From the NCBI GenBank assembly GCA_902800625.1, contig CADCFG010000013.1, positions 62,001 to 126,000 on the forward strand: a stretch of DNA of 64,000 nucleotides, read 5' to 3'. Source of the stretch: an uncultured Eubacteriales bacterium. Its GTDB lineage: Bacteria; Bacillota; Clostridia; Christensenellales; Aristaeellaceae. Position 1 is the stretch's first letter, and each line of letters begins with the position of its first letter. The notes beneath the pieces are model-generated. The model was not told the origin of the DNA and ran no database searches. It saw nothing but the letters and a program-made list of their open reading frames with translations. Positions 16,658 to 26,196 of the stretch are shown here, in pieces. A program made the position numbers and the translations under genes.

Positions 16658-18556
16658 TCATTCCCCTTCCCGCAAAAACCGGTACACGCTTTCCGCCACC
16701 TTCTCCGGCACGCCGGGCACGGCCTTGATGTCCTCCACGCCGGCGGCGCGCAGGGCCTCCACGGTTTTGAAGTGCTTCAATATCGCCTTTCTGCGCTTTT
16801 CGCCCACGCCGGGGATGCCGTCCAGCCGCGAGGCGATGGAGGCCCGGCCCCGCAGGGTGCGATGGTGGATGATGGCGAAGCGGTGGCTCTCGTCGCGCAC
16901 CCGCTGGATCAGGTGCAGCGCGGGGGAGTGGCGGTCCAGCAGCACGCTCTCCTCCTGGTCGGGCAGCACGATCTCCTCGATGCGCTTGGCCAGGCCGATC
17001 ATGGGGATGTTCAACCCCTGGCCCTCCATGGCCTCACGTGCCGCGGCCAGCTGGCCCCGGCCGCCGTCCACCAGGATCAAATCCGGCAGCCAGCTGAACT
17101 TGCCGCCCTGGGGGTCGAGACCCTGTTCCCGGCGCTCCTGGAGCTCGTCCAGCCCGTGGGAGAGACGGCGGGTGATGACCTCGTACATGCTGGCGAAGTC
17201 GTTGGCCCCCTCCACGGTCTTGATGCGGTAGTGGCGATACTCCCTGTTGGCGCTGACGCCATCCACCATCACCACCTCGCTGGCCACGCTCTGGGCGCCC
17301 TGGGTGTTGGAGATGTCGTAGCCCTCGATGCGCCGGGGCAGCGTGGGCAGGTTCAGGACCGCCTGCAGCTCCTCCAGCGCGCCGATGGTGCGCGCACGGC
17401 TGTTGGCGTTCCTGCGGTCCAGCTTCTTCGCCTCGTCCTTCAGGTTCTTCAGCGCCATGTTGACCAGCTTCAGCTTCTCGCCCCGGCGCGGCGTGAGGAT
17501 GTAGGTGCGCGCGCCGTGCTGTTCGGACAGCAGCTGCTCGATCACGTCGTGCTCCGGCGGCGTGGCCGAGAGCAGGATCTCCCGGGGCGGGGTGATCTCC
17601 GGGCCGTAGTATTGCAGCATGAACTGGGTCAATATCTCGCCCTGGGGCTCGTCGGCGGCGCCTTCCAGCGTGAAGCGCTCCGAGCCGATCATCCGGCCGG
17701 AGCGCACGAATATCAGCTGCACCATGGCGTCGGCGTCATGGGGCAGCACGGCGATGATGTCCTGGTCGGCCTGCTGGGTGGAGATGGCCTTCTGCTTCTG
17801 CATCACTGCCTCCACGGCGCGGATGCGGTCGCGGTACAGGGCGGCCCGCTCGTAGTTCATCTCGGCGGAGGCCTCCATCATCCGATCCTTCAGCTCGGAG
17901 AGCACCGGGGCGTATTTGCCGTTCAGGAAGTCAACGACCTTCAAAATGGTGGCGCGGTAATCCTCCTGGCTGATCAGGCCTGCGCAGGGGGCGGGGCACT
18001 GGCCCACCTGGTGGTGCACGCAGGGACGCAGGGGTTTTTCCGGGTTCAGCTTCTTCGAGCAGACCCGGATGGGGAACACCATGCGCACCACGTCCAGCAC
18101 CTCGCGGACCACCGTGGCGCCCTGGTAGGGGCCGAAGTACTTTGCACCGTCCTTCTCCTGCCGCCGCACCAGCTCCGCCCGGGGAAAGTTTTCCCGCAGG
18201 TCCACGCGGATATAGGGATAGGCCTTGTCGTCCTTCAGCAGGATGTTGTAGTGGGGCATGTGCAGCTTGATCAGGTTGCACTCCAGCGTGAAGGCCTCCA
18301 GCTCGCCGTCCACCAGGATGATGTCGAAGTCGTCGATCTTCTCCACCATCGCCCGCACCTTGGGGGTGTGCTGGGCGGAGAAGTGGAAGTACTGGCTGAC
18401 CCGGTTCTTCAGGTTCTTGGCCTTGCCCACGTAGATGATCTCGCCTTCGGACTTCATCAGGTAGCAGCCCGGGCTGTCCGGAAGGTTTTCGATCTTGAAC
18501 TGCAGCTCCGGCGACATCCGCGCGCCGTTGAAGGGCTTGCGATAGGATTCAGTCAT
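16658..18556 (-). CDS. uvrC: UvrABC system protein C
   Basis: A 632-residue excision nuclease subunit for nucleotide excision repair. In order: GIY-YIG domain (DSPGCYLMKSEGEIIYVGKAKNLK), Cys-containing central part (CVHHQVGQCPAPC), UVR/UvrB-binding motif, RNase H-like endonuclease domain (EGYDISNTQG, LILVDGGRGQL), and a C-terminal (HhH)2 (DGIPGVGEKRRKAILKHF). ATG 18556 overlaps the stop of the ABC permease gene (TAATG), so translation is probably coupled; an upstream in-frame extension of 19 residues is less likely. Confidence 0.95.
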   Translation of the reverse strand: MTESYRKPFNGARMSPELQFKIENLPDSPGCYLMKSEGEIIYVGKAKNLKNRVSQYFHFSAQHTPKVRAMVEKIDDFDIILVDGELEAFTLECNLIKLHMPHYNILLKDDKAYPYIRVDLRENFPRAELVRRQEKDGAKYFGPYQGATVVREVLDVVRMVFPIRVCSKKLNPEKPLRPCVHHQVGQCPAPCAGLISQEDYRATILKVVDFLNGKYAPVLSELKDRMMEASAEMNYERAALYRDRIRAVEAVMQKQKAISTQQADQDIIAVLPHDADAMVQLIFVRSGRMIGSERFTLEGAADEPQGEILTQFMLQYYGPEITPPREILLSATPPEHDVIEQLLSEQHGARTYILTPRRGEKLKLVNMALKNLKDEAKKLDRRNANSRARTIGALEELQAVLNLPTLPRRIEGYDISNTQGAQSVASEVVMVDGVSANREYRHYRIKTVEGANDFASMYEVITRRLSHGLDELQERREQGLDPQGGKFSWLPDLILVDGGRGQLAAAREAMEGQGLNIPMIGLAKRIEEIVLPDQEESVLLDRHSPALHLIQRVRDESHRFAIIHHRTLRGRASIASRLDGIPGVGEKRRKAILKHFKTVEALRAAGVEDIKAVPGVPEKVAESVYRFLREGE

Positions 18557-19338
18557 TACAAATTCACTTTCTTGTCCAGCAGCCATGCGCTGGCGGCGAT
18601 GAAGATGGCGCACAGCCCGGCGTTGAACAGGGCCGACCAGGCCAGCACGCCCTTCATCTGTTCGAAGGTGGCGCTCATGGCCACGCCCTCATAGAACAGC
18701 TTCTGGGAGGCCCAACTGCCGCCCCAGGTGAGCAGCACAAACAGCAGCAGGCTGACAAAGCCCCGGATGAAGCCCTTCTTGTTTTGCAAAAGCGTGGCGG
18801 ACAGGGTGATGGCCAGGTAGGCGCTGCACATGGTGACCATGATCTCAATCAGCACCGTCAGCACATAGAACAGCACCGTGCGCATGATCTGGAACAGGTC
18901 GGCGTTGGAGTTCAGGCCGAAGCGCAGCATCGTGTTCAGCTGCTTCAGCGTGTTCGCGTCCAGGTGGGCGCGCTCGATCAGGTAGCGCAGGTCCAGGTAC
19001 GCCGCCAGGCCAAAGGTGGCCGTGGCCACCAGGGAGGCCAGTGTGGTGAACAGCAGCTTGGACAGCACGATGCCCAGGGGGCTGACCGGCGTCATGAAGA
19101 TCAGGTAGCCGGATTTCTCCTTCAATTCCCTGGAATAGCTGGCCATGCCCGCCAGCATGATGTAGCCATAGACCACGAACACGAGTATGGAAATCAGCGT
19201 GAGGCAGATCGCCATCACGTTGTTCTTCTCCAGGTGGACGCCCGTGATGAAGCCGATCTCCAGCGCCACCAGCGCGCCCAGCATGGCCAGCAGCGTGGTG
19301 CGCATCTTTCGGAACTCGTATTTCATCAATTTAAGCAT
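18556..19338 (-). CDS. ABC transporter permease (ABC-2-like)
   Basis: A 260-residue integral membrane protein with about six hydrophobic segments, starting LKLMKYEFRKMRTTLLAML as in ABC-2-type permeases. It overlaps the ATPase gene by 8 nt and the two should form one exporter with the ATPase. The substrate is unknown; similar pairs export peptides or act in stress responses. Confidence 0.85.
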   Translation of the reverse strand: MLKLMKYEFRKMRTTLLAMLGALVALEIGFITGVHLEKNNVMAICLTLISILVFVVYGYIMLAGMASYSRELKEKSGYLIFMTPVSPLGIVLSKLLFTTLASLVATATFGLAAYLDLRYLIERAHLDANTLKQLNTMLRFGLNSNADLFQIMRTVLFYVLTVLIEIMVTMCSAYLAITLSATLLQNKKGFIRGFVSLLLFVLLTWGGSWASQKLFYEGVAMSATFEQMKGVLAWSALFNAGLCAIFIAASAWLLDKKVNL

Positions 19339-20053
19339 CTTCGCGCACCTCCTCCACGGGCTCCTGGGAAATGTGGCCGTAGACCTCCAGGTACAGGTCC
19401 TTCAGCGTGCGGCCCGCGCAGATTTCCTTCTTGTCGCCGGCCATGATCAGCTTGCCCTTCTTCAGGAACACGGTGGTGTCCACCACGTCCTCCAGCTCGT
19501 CCACCAGGTGGGTGGAGATCAGCATTGTGCGACCGTCCTTCCGGCCGTTCAGTATGGCCTCGATGGTCTGGGTGCGGGTGAGGATGTCCACGCCGTTCAG
19601 CGGCTCGTCGAACATCATCAGCCCCGCGTCCCGGCTCAGCGTCAGCGCCAGGCGCAGCTTGGCGGCCATGCCGCTGGAAAGCTGGCGGATGCGGTCAGCG
19701 GAGTCCAGCTCCATGGCCACCAGCTGGCGCTCGAACTCCCGGGGATCGAAGTCCTTGAAGAAGTCGGCGTAGTATCTGCCGATGTCCTTGATGGTCATGT
19801 AGTTGTAGAAGTAGTTTTCCGTGGGCATATAGGCGATATGCGCCTTTGTGGCCGCGCCGATGGGCATGCCGTCGAAGGTGATCTCGCCGCTGGTGGGCCG
19901 GCACAGGCCGGCGATCATCTTCATCATGGTGGTCTTGCCGGAGCCGTTGGGGCCCAGCAGCAGGCAGGTCTTGCCCGACTCGATGGCCAGGCTCACGTCG
20001 TCCAGCGCCGTGCGGCGCAGGTACTTTTTGGTCACGTTCCTAAGTTCGAGCAT
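19331..20053 (-). CDS. ABC transporter ATP-binding protein
   Basis: 240 residues with Walker A GPNGSGKTT, Q-loop, signature RQLSSGMAAKLRLAL (LSSGM form of LSGGQ), Walker B LMMFDEPLNGVD and switch His in STHLVDE. It resembles the BcrA/NatA group that pairs with ABC-2 permeases. It begins inside the end of the upstream DUF5655-like gene (14-nt overlap). Confidence 0.92.
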   Translation of the reverse strand: MLELRNVTKKYLRRTALDDVSLAIESGKTCLLLGPNGSGKTTMMKMIAGLCRPTSGEITFDGMPIGAATKAHIAYMPTENYFYNYMTIKDIGRYYADFFKDFDPREFERQLVAMELDSADRIRQLSSGMAAKLRLALTLSRDAGLMMFDEPLNGVDILTRTQTIEAILNGRKDGRTMLISTHLVDELEDVVDTTVFLKKGKLIMAGDKKEICAGRTLKDLYLEVYGHISQEPVEEVREDA

Positions 20054-20447
20054 GGTTCACGGTCCTTTCAGTGGTGAATCGATGGGCGGCGTCCAGCCAA
20101 CCCAGCAGGGTTTCGTCGATCTCCCCGGCGTGGCCGAGGAGGACGTGTTGGGTGTATCGGTTGGGCCCCACGGGCACGACGAGCGCCCGGGGGTCGTCCA
20201 GCGGACGATCCAGGCCGAAGGTGACGGTGATGAAGCGCTCTGGCCGTTCGGCCTTCCGGCGCACAGGTGTCAGGCTCACGCAGCAGAACAGGCCGGGGCA
20301 GTAGAAGCCGATCTGGGTCTTCTTCACCCGGATGGCCGTGTCCGACCAGCGCGCAAAGATTTCAGCCGCCAGCTGTTCATACAACACCAGCTCTGCGGGC
20401 TTGCCGTCGAAGAAGAACAGTATGTCCTGGGTGATGATGTCCGGCAT
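20040..20447 (-). CDS. DUF5655-like protein
   Basis: A 135-residue cytosolic protein. The pattern VKKTQIGFYCPGLFCCVSL, ITVTFGL, NRYTQHVLL and a final ELDxxLLGWL-like helix resembles the DUF5655 domain. Function is unknown. AGGAGGC precedes ATG 20447. Its overlap with the ABC ATPase gene shows it is the first gene of that operon. Confidence 0.65.
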   Translation of the reverse strand: MPDIITQDILFFFDGKPAELVLYEQLAAEIFARWSDTAIRVKKTQIGFYCPGLFCCVSLTPVRRKAERPERFITVTFGLDRPLDDPRALVVPVGPNRYTQHVLLGHAGEIDETLLGWLDAAHRFTTERTVNHART

Positions 20448-20473
20448 GGAGCCTCCTGGATGCGATCTATATC

Positions 20474-20502
20474 AGGATAACGGATTCAACTGACAATTGC
20501 AA
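20474..20502 (-). promoter_or_regulatory. Probable promoter of DUF5655-ABC-uvrC operon
   Basis: On the minus strand TTGCAA (20502-20497) and TATCCT (20479-20474) are spaced by 17 nt. Confidence 0.45.
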
Positions 20503-20537
20503 GCAACCAATGTTTGCAAACGCTATACCGAGGGTTG

Positions 20538-21941
20538 CTATCCCACAAACTCAATCGCCTTTTTCAGCGCCTTGGCGGCCAGTTCGCTGGGCATGCGCGC
20601 GCCGGCGCCGCCGCCCTCGATGACCACGGAGATGGCGTAGGGATGGGCCTCGTCATAGATGAAGCCGGTGAACCAGGCGTTGGTCTCCACGGTCTTGTCG
20701 TTGGACACCTCGGCCGAGCCGGTCTTGCCGCCCACGGTGTAGCCCTTGATGGCGGCGCGGGTGGCGGTGCCGCTCTGGACGGTTTCATACATATATTCCG
20801 CGATCTTGCTGGCCACGGACTCGCTGAGCACCTGTCGATAAGCGGCGGGGGCGCCGGTGGCGGTGGTCTTTCCCACAGAGCTGCGAATCCTCTGGATCAG
20901 CCAGGGCTTCATCATCACGCCGCCGTTGGCGACGGTGCCGGTGATCATGGCCATGTGCAGCGGCGTGACCAGCACCTCGCCCTGGCCGATGCCCGCCCAG
21001 ACCAGGCCGTTCATGTTGCCGACGTCGGTGGGGAAGGCGGAGTTGTAGACCACGAAGTCGCCGAACTTGAAGTTCTCGTTGAAGCCGAAGCGCTCGGCGG
21101 TCTGGCGGAGCCGCTCCAGCCCCAGCTGGTAGGCCAACTTTCCGAAGGTGACGTTGCAGCTGCGCTTGAAGGCGGTCTTCAGGTTCACGGTGCCGTGGGC
21201 GGTATTGCCCGCGCAGACGATGTGGCCGCCCTCGTATTCCCATGTGCCGGAGCAGGAGAAGGCCTGGTCGAGGACGTTCACGTCGTTGGTGATGGCCGAG
21301 GCCAGCGTGATGATCTTGAACACCGAGCCGGGGGTATAAAGGCCCTGCAGGCAGCGGTTCAGGTAGGCGGTGTCCTCCACCTGGGTGTCGCTGCGCACGG
21401 CCAGGTCGTAGGGGTCGTAATTGGGCATGGAAACCATGGCCAGGATCTCGCCGGTCTTGTAGTTGATGACGCACACCGCGCCCCGGTACCCGGCGGGGAA
21501 TTCGCTGGCGATATATGCCTGCAGCGGGCCGTCCACGGTGATCTGGATGCTGCCGCCCACGTGCTTGGCGCTGCTGAACAGCTCGTTCAGCCGGCCGAGC
21601 AGCCCGGTGGAGATGTCCAGCAGCGTGGCGGAGTAGAAGGTTTCGATGCCGGTGCTCATGCCGGCGGTGTCGCCCACGGTCTGGGACAGGGCCCGGCGGG
21701 CGGTGGTGTTCTTCGTATACTGCCGGGTGCCGTCCTCGGCGGTGGTGGCCAGCAGGTTGCCGTCCCGGTCGGTGATGTCGCCTCGCAGGCTGGCCGTGGC
21801 CCGAAGGCGGCTGTTGCGCACGTCGCTGGCCCAGACGCTGCCTTGGGTGAACACCGTCATGGCGAACCAGGCGGCCAGGCCCACGAACAGGATCACCACC
21901 AGCGTTCCGACGAAGCGCATGTTGCGGCGAAGCTCCTTCAC
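20538..21941 (-). CDS. Class B penicillin-binding protein (PbpA/FtsI-like)
   Basis: A 467-residue peptidoglycan transpeptidase anchored by one N-terminal membrane helix (about 9-31). Active-site motifs are SVFK at 206-209 (nucleophile Ser206), SCN at 261-263 and KTG at 406-408. It is short for a class B PBP, lacking extra C-terminal PASTA domains, like actinobacterial PbpA. GTG 21941 is preceded by GGAGGTGA. It follows ftsW/rodA with a short gap and should act with it as a glycosyltransferase/transpeptidase pair in wall synthesis. Confidence 0.92.
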   Translation of the reverse strand: MKELRRNMRFVGTLVVILFVGLAAWFAMTVFTQGSVWASDVRNSRLRATASLRGDITDRDGNLLATTAEDGTRQYTKNTTARRALSQTVGDTAGMSTGIETFYSATLLDISTGLLGRLNELFSSAKHVGGSIQITVDGPLQAYIASEFPAGYRGAVCVINYKTGEILAMVSMPNYDPYDLAVRSDTQVEDTAYLNRCLQGLYTPGSVFKIITLASAITNDVNVLDQAFSCSGTWEYEGGHIVCAGNTAHGTVNLKTAFKRSCNVTFGKLAYQLGLERLRQTAERFGFNENFKFGDFVVYNSAFPTDVGNMNGLVWAGIGQGEVLVTPLHMAMITGTVANGGVMMKPWLIQRIRSSVGKTTATGAPAAYRQVLSESVASKIAEYMYETVQSGTATRAAIKGYTVGGKTGSAEVSNDKTVETNAWFTGFIYDEAHPYAISVVIEGGGAGARMPSELAAKALKKAIEFVG

Positions 21942-21975
21942 GAAATCACCTCCAGGCAAATCACAGTGGAGCGCA

Positions 21976-23274
21976 TCAATATGTTCCTTCCTCTTTCAGC
22001 TCCAGCGTCTCGATGTCCCGGGCCTCATCCTCGGCGTTCATGGACGAGAGCCCCAGCAATATGCCCATGGTGAAGAAGGTGGACACCAGCGAGGAGCCGC
22101 CGTAGCAGATCAGCGGCAGCGTCACGCCGGACAGGGGCAGCAGCTTTGTGTTGCCGCCGGCGATCAGCATGGTCTGAAGCCCCAGCATGATCACCAGCCC
22201 GAAGGCCGCCAGCGAGTGGAAGCTCGTGCGGGCGTTGAAGGCCACGATCAGCCCGCGCATGATGATCAGCACGTACACCGCCAGCAGCCCGATGGCGAAG
22301 ATCAGGCCGAATTCCTCGGTGATGGAGGCGAAGATGAAATCGGAGTGATAGAGGGGGATGTCCCTGGGCATGCCCATGCCCAGCCCCATGCCGAACAGCC
22401 CGCCGGAGCCGATGGCGATCAGCGACTGGATCAGCTGGTAGCCGCTCTCCTGGGGGTCGATCCAGGGGTTCTGCCAGATGGCCACGCGGTCCTGCACGTA
22501 GGGCAGCGCCTGGTAGGCGAGCACCGCCGCGCCCGCGCCCATGCCCAGCCCCGCCAGGCTGATGAAGGCGTTGGAGGTGGCCACGTAGTACATGAACACC
22601 GTGGTCAGGAAGTACAGCAGCACCGCGCCCAGGTCCTTCTCCGCCAGCAGCACCCCGCAGCACAGCGCCGCGAAGGCGATGGTGGGAATGCATTTGGTGA
22701 AGGGCGGGCGGTTGGAAAAGCCGCTGGCCAGGCAGAGGATCAGGATCGGCTTCATGAACTCGCTGGGCTGCACGGAGAAGGGCCCCAGGCCCACCCAGTT
22801 GCGCGCGCCGTATTTATAAATGCCGATCACCGGCGCAAACGGCGAGGCCAGCGCCAGCAGGCACAGGGCCATCAAAAGCGGCGTGTACTTCTTCCAGTGC
22901 CGCCAGTGCCTTATGAACGCCGCGCCTGCGAACATGGCCGCCACGCCGCCCAGGGCATAGATGGCCTGGGTGCGGGGGGTGATGTCGCTCTTGGCGATGT
23001 CGGACAGGGTGATGATGCCCACGCTGCACAGGAACAGCACCATGATGAGGATTGCCCGGTCCACCGGCCAGACCCGGCCCATCAGGTGGGTGATCAGCCA
23101 GGTGGCCAGCGGCAGCGCCACGGCCAGCGCCAGGGCCTGCAGGTTGACCGTGCCCTTCTGGAAGGCGATCAGCAGCATGGCCAGCGCCTGGAACAGCATC
23201 ACCGCCGACAGGAGCAGCTTCGTATTCGAGCGCATCAGCGCCTTTTTCATGCGATCAAGTTTATTCTTTGCCAT
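21976..23274 (-). CDS. FtsW/RodA/SpoVE family peptidoglycan glycosyltransferase
   Basis: A 432-residue SEDS protein with about ten or more membrane segments. Family landmarks include GARNWVGLGPFSVQPSEFMK, LAEKDLGAVLLYF, GYQLIQSLIAIGSGGLFGMGLG, SDFIFASITEEFG and LPLSGVTLPLICYGGSS near the C-terminus. It polymerises lipid II together with the class B PBP next door. Whether it serves division, elongation or sporulation cannot be told from sequence. Confidence 0.93.
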   Translation of the reverse strand: MAKNKLDRMKKALMRSNTKLLLSAVMLFQALAMLLIAFQKGTVNLQALALAVALPLATWLITHLMGRVWPVDRAILIMVLFLCSVGIITLSDIAKSDITPRTQAIYALGGVAAMFAGAAFIRHWRHWKKYTPLLMALCLLALASPFAPVIGIYKYGARNWVGLGPFSVQPSEFMKPILILCLASGFSNRPPFTKCIPTIAFAALCCGVLLAEKDLGAVLLYFLTTVFMYYVATSNAFISLAGLGMGAGAAVLAYQALPYVQDRVAIWQNPWIDPQESGYQLIQSLIAIGSGGLFGMGLGMGMPRDIPLYHSDFIFASITEEFGLIFAIGLLAVYVLIIMRGLIVAFNARTSFHSLAAFGLVIMLGLQTMLIAGGNTKLLPLSGVTLPLICYGGSSLVSTFFTMGILLGLSSMNAEDEARDIETLELKEEGTY

Positions 23275-23280
23275 GGTATT

Positions 23281-23925
23281 CTACCTGTCAAATCCGTCGT
23301 CCACGTCGAAATACTCGTCCACGTCGATGGGCCGGCCCAGCCGCTTTTCCGACGTGCGGCGCAGCACGGGCTGGGCGTCGAAGGGATCGTCGGATGCGGG
23401 AAGCTCGTCGGCATAGTCCTCGCCGTCGTCATGCTCGCCCCGGTGTCCGTGCCGATGGGGGGCGGCGGGCTCGGGGGCCTCGGTCAGCACCAGCAAAAGC
23501 CGCACCCGGCCCAGGCTGAACTCACCGCCGTCGGACAGGGTGAGGGCGCGCACGGGCCGCCCGTCCCCGTCCCGCATGGGCGCGCCGGCGTGGGTGCGGA
23601 CGAACAGGCCGTCCTCGGTCAGCTGGAAGTAGGCGTGGCGGCGGCGGACGGAGGAGTGGCGCACGCGGATATCCGCGCGGCGGGACGTGCCGATCATGCC
23701 CTCCTTGATCACCGGGTATTTCATGCCCCGGCGGGCCTTCTCGTCGCCCTCCAGCACCACCAGCTCGCCGCTGATGCCAGTGGAGGGGGACAGGTGGCGC
23801 AGCGTGGCCGCCCGGCGGCTGTCCACCAGTGTGATGCGCCAGGCCCGCAGCACGATCAGCACCATCAGCCCCGCGAACGCGTAACGCGCGGCCAGGGCGA
23901 CGATCTCATACAGATTCTGGCTCAT
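23281..23925 (-). CDS. Membrane-anchored FHA domain protein
   Basis: 214 residues: one membrane helix near the N-terminus (ALAARYAFAGLMVLIVL), then a forkhead-associated domain (about 65-155) with the phosphothreonine-binding pattern IGTSRRADIRVRHSSVRRRHAYF, then an acidic His-rich tail. The FHA domain binds phosphothreonine, implying control of the wall operon by Ser/Thr kinase signalling, as with FhaB in actinobacteria. ATG 23925 is preceded by GGGAGGG; the longer frame runs through the promoter. Confidence 0.87.
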   Translation of the reverse strand: MSQNLYEIVALAARYAFAGLMVLIVLRAWRITLVDSRRAATLRHLSPSTGISGELVVLEGDEKARRGMKYPVIKEGMIGTSRRADIRVRHSSVRRRHAYFQLTEDGLFVRTHAGAPMRDGDGRPVRALTLSDGGEFSLGRVRLLLVLTEAPEPAAPHRHGHRGEHDDGEDYADELPASDDPFDAQPVLRRTSEKRLGRPIDVDEYFDVDDGFDR

Positions 23926-24240
23926 GGCGCATCCCTCCCTTTCCATCCGGTGTTTGCGGATAATAAACCATCTTACATTATAGACCTGCCGGGCACAAGT
24001 TGCAAGGCGGCCTGTGTACAGGCTTTGGATCGAAATTATGACGAAATGTGTGCATATTTGACCGAAATGTACCGATTTCACCCCACATGCCGGGTCGAAT
24101 CGTGTTATAATACAAAATGGGTGAAGATAGTACCCACGTTTTTTCGCTGCGCTGTATAACCCCGGCGAAAGCTGTCAAGAATTGGAAATACAATCGAATT
24201 TGCATAGCGGCGGGCGGGTGAGCCCGCCCATGGAGGCATT
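23926..24240. promoter_or_regulatory. Divergent control region between the FHA operon and the SpoIID-like gene
   Basis: On the minus strand TTGCAA (24005-24000) and TATAAT (23982-23977), spaced by 17 nt, should drive FHA-ftsW-pbp. On the plus strand a TATAAT lies at 24106-24111 without a clear -35, upstream of the gene at 24241. No gene is seen in the 315-nt gap. Confidence 0.65.
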
Positions 24241-26196
24241 ATGAGAGATACCCATTTAGCAAAGCGGTTTGCGCGGGCGACGGCGCTCGCGCTGGTGTTG
24301 GCGCTGGGACTGGCGATGCCGGCCAGCGCCGGCGGGTTCCTGGACTGGCTGTTTGGCGGGGACGAAGCCGTTGAGGCCGCCGCGGACGCGGCTACGGTGC
24401 CCCCGGCGGTGACGCTGCCCCCGGCGGAGGCGCTGGCGTCGCCCACCCCGGAGGCGGAGCCGACGGCCACCCTCGCGCCCGTCCCGGACGCGGCCATCGA
24501 GGACGACGGCCTGCTGCGGGTGGGGCTGATGTCCCTGGGCAACCCGGAGCAGCTGCACCTGACGCTTTCCGGCGTGTACGCCGTGGAGGGCGACGCAGGC
24601 TTCCGCTTCGCGCGAGGCACGGAGCTGACCCTGTCCGAGGCGGAGGGGAATGTATACATGTATGTGGGCGGCCTGACGCTGATGATGGGCTCATCCATGA
24701 CGCTCACCCGGCACCGCGCCGCGGAGGGCGAGGAGAACGGGCTGTACATCGACGAGAGCGAGAAGCCCACGCTGTACGCGGGCGACCTGACCGTGTCCGT
24801 CGGGGAAAACGGCGGCCTGCAGGCGGTGCTGAAGCTGCCCGTGGAGGACTACCTCTACGGCGTGGTGGCCTATGAGATGAGCGACTCCTTTCCGCTGGAG
24901 GCCCTGAAGGCTCAGGCCGTGGCGGCGCGCACCTACGCCATGCAGCGCAAGTGGCAGTCTGCCGGGCGGGCTTACGACGTGGTGGACACCACCGCCGACC
25001 AGGTGTTCAAGGGCTTTGACGGGGAGTACCGGAACGTGATCGAGGCCGTGGACGACACCCGGGGCGTGGTGGGGCTGTACAACGGCGCCTTTGCCGTGTG
25101 CTACTACACCGCCAGCAACGGCGGGCAGACCGCCCTGGCCAGCCAGCTCTGGGGCGTGAAGGACTACGACGGCTACCTGGCCATGGTGGACGACCCCTAT
25201 GACCTGGAGAACCCCCGCAGCCTGCAGAATGAGCTGACCGTCACGCCCGACTGCGAGGGCAGCGAGGCGCTGAAGGGGATGCTGGAGGCGGCGCTGGGCG
25301 AGCGTCTGGCGAAGGACGGTTACGGCGAAGGGGAGTGGAAGCTGGATTCCATCGCCTCCATCGAGCCGACGCGCCCCCGCTTCGAGGGCAGCCGGATGTT
25401 CGACACGCTGACCTTCGGCCTGCGGGCGCAGCTTTTGAAACCCGTGGCGACGCCGGAGCCGACCGGCACGCCCGAGGCCAGCGAGGCGCCTGAGGCCACT
25501 GCCGAGGCATCGGCAGAGCCCTCGGCGGAACCGACGGAGGGCGACGCCATGCCCACCGCGCCGGACGAGCCTCTGCCCGCGCCCACGGAGATCCCCCGGG
25601 AGTGGACGCTGTCGGATGAGATCTACACCGTGGCCCTGGACACCTACACCGACATCAAGGGCGGCCTGTCCCTGGGGCTGAACGGCTCGGAATGCGAGCT
25701 GGTGAGCGTGGACACGGAGCTGGACGACGCCGGGGAGCCGGCGAAGTTCACCATCATCATGCGCCGCTTCGGCCACGGCGTGGGCATGAGCCAGCGTGGC
25801 GCCCAGTGGATGGCGGGCCATTACGGCAAGAACTGGCAGGAGATCCTGGCGTTCTACTATCCTGGGCTGTCCTTTGAGCGGATGGCCTGGCCGGAGCAGC
25901 CCCTCACCGACCTGGCGGCGCTGCCCGCCGGGGTGGGAGCCGCCCGTCCCAAGCCCACGCCCGTGCCCACGCCCGCGCCGCTGCCGGAACTCAAGGAGGG
26001 CGAGCGCTATGCCGCAGTGACGGCCACGATGTTGAACTTGCGCGAAAGGCCCACCACCGCATCCATGGCCATCGCCCAGCTGGCCGAGGGCCGTCGGTTG
26101 ATCGTCACCGGCGAAGCCGATGAAAACGGCTGGGTCGCCGTGCACACGGCGGAGAGGGAGGGGTTCGTGAAGGAAGAGTATTTGAAGTATGAATAG
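24241..26196 (+). CDS. Secreted SpoIID/LytB-type protein with SH3-like C-terminus
   Basis: 651 residues with a signal peptide (LALVLALGLAMPASA). The SpoIID domain starts at about residue 90 and includes VEDYLYGVVAYEMS, ALKAQAVAARTYAMQ, TASNGGQT and RRFGHGVGMSQRGAQWMA, the features of this peptidoglycan lytic transglycosylase family. A Pro/Ala/Glu/Thr-rich linker (about 403-450) is inserted between the two halves of the domain. The C-terminus (NLRERPTTASMAIAQL...GWVAV) is a bacterial SH3 wall-binding module. SpoIID proteins often act in engulfment during sporulation, but related LytB proteins modify vegetative wall, and no other sporulation gene is nearby. Confidence 0.88.
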   Translation: MRDTHLAKRFARATALALVLALGLAMPASAGGFLDWLFGGDEAVEAAADAATVPPAVTLPPAEALASPTPEAEPTATLAPVPDAAIEDDGLLRVGLMSLGNPEQLHLTLSGVYAVEGDAGFRFARGTELTLSEAEGNVYMYVGGLTLMMGSSMTLTRHRAAEGEENGLYIDESEKPTLYAGDLTVSVGENGGLQAVLKLPVEDYLYGVVAYEMSDSFPLEALKAQAVAARTYAMQRKWQSAGRAYDVVDTTADQVFKGFDGEYRNVIEAVDDTRGVVGLYNGAFAVCYYTASNGGQTALASQLWGVKDYDGYLAMVDDPYDLENPRSLQNELTVTPDCEGSEALKGMLEAALGERLAKDGYGEGEWKLDSIASIEPTRPRFEGSRMFDTLTFGLRAQLLKPVATPEPTGTPEASEAPEATAEASAEPSAEPTEGDAMPTAPDEPLPAPTEIPREWTLSDEIYTVALDTYTDIKGGLSLGLNGSECELVSVDTELDDAGEPAKFTIIMRRFGHGVGMSQRGAQWMAGHYGKNWQEILAFYYPGLSFERMAWPEQPLTDLAALPAGVGAARPKPTPVPTPAPLPELKEGERYAAVTATMLNLRERPTTASMAIAQLAEGRRLIVTGEADENGWVAVHTAEREGFVKEEYLKYE

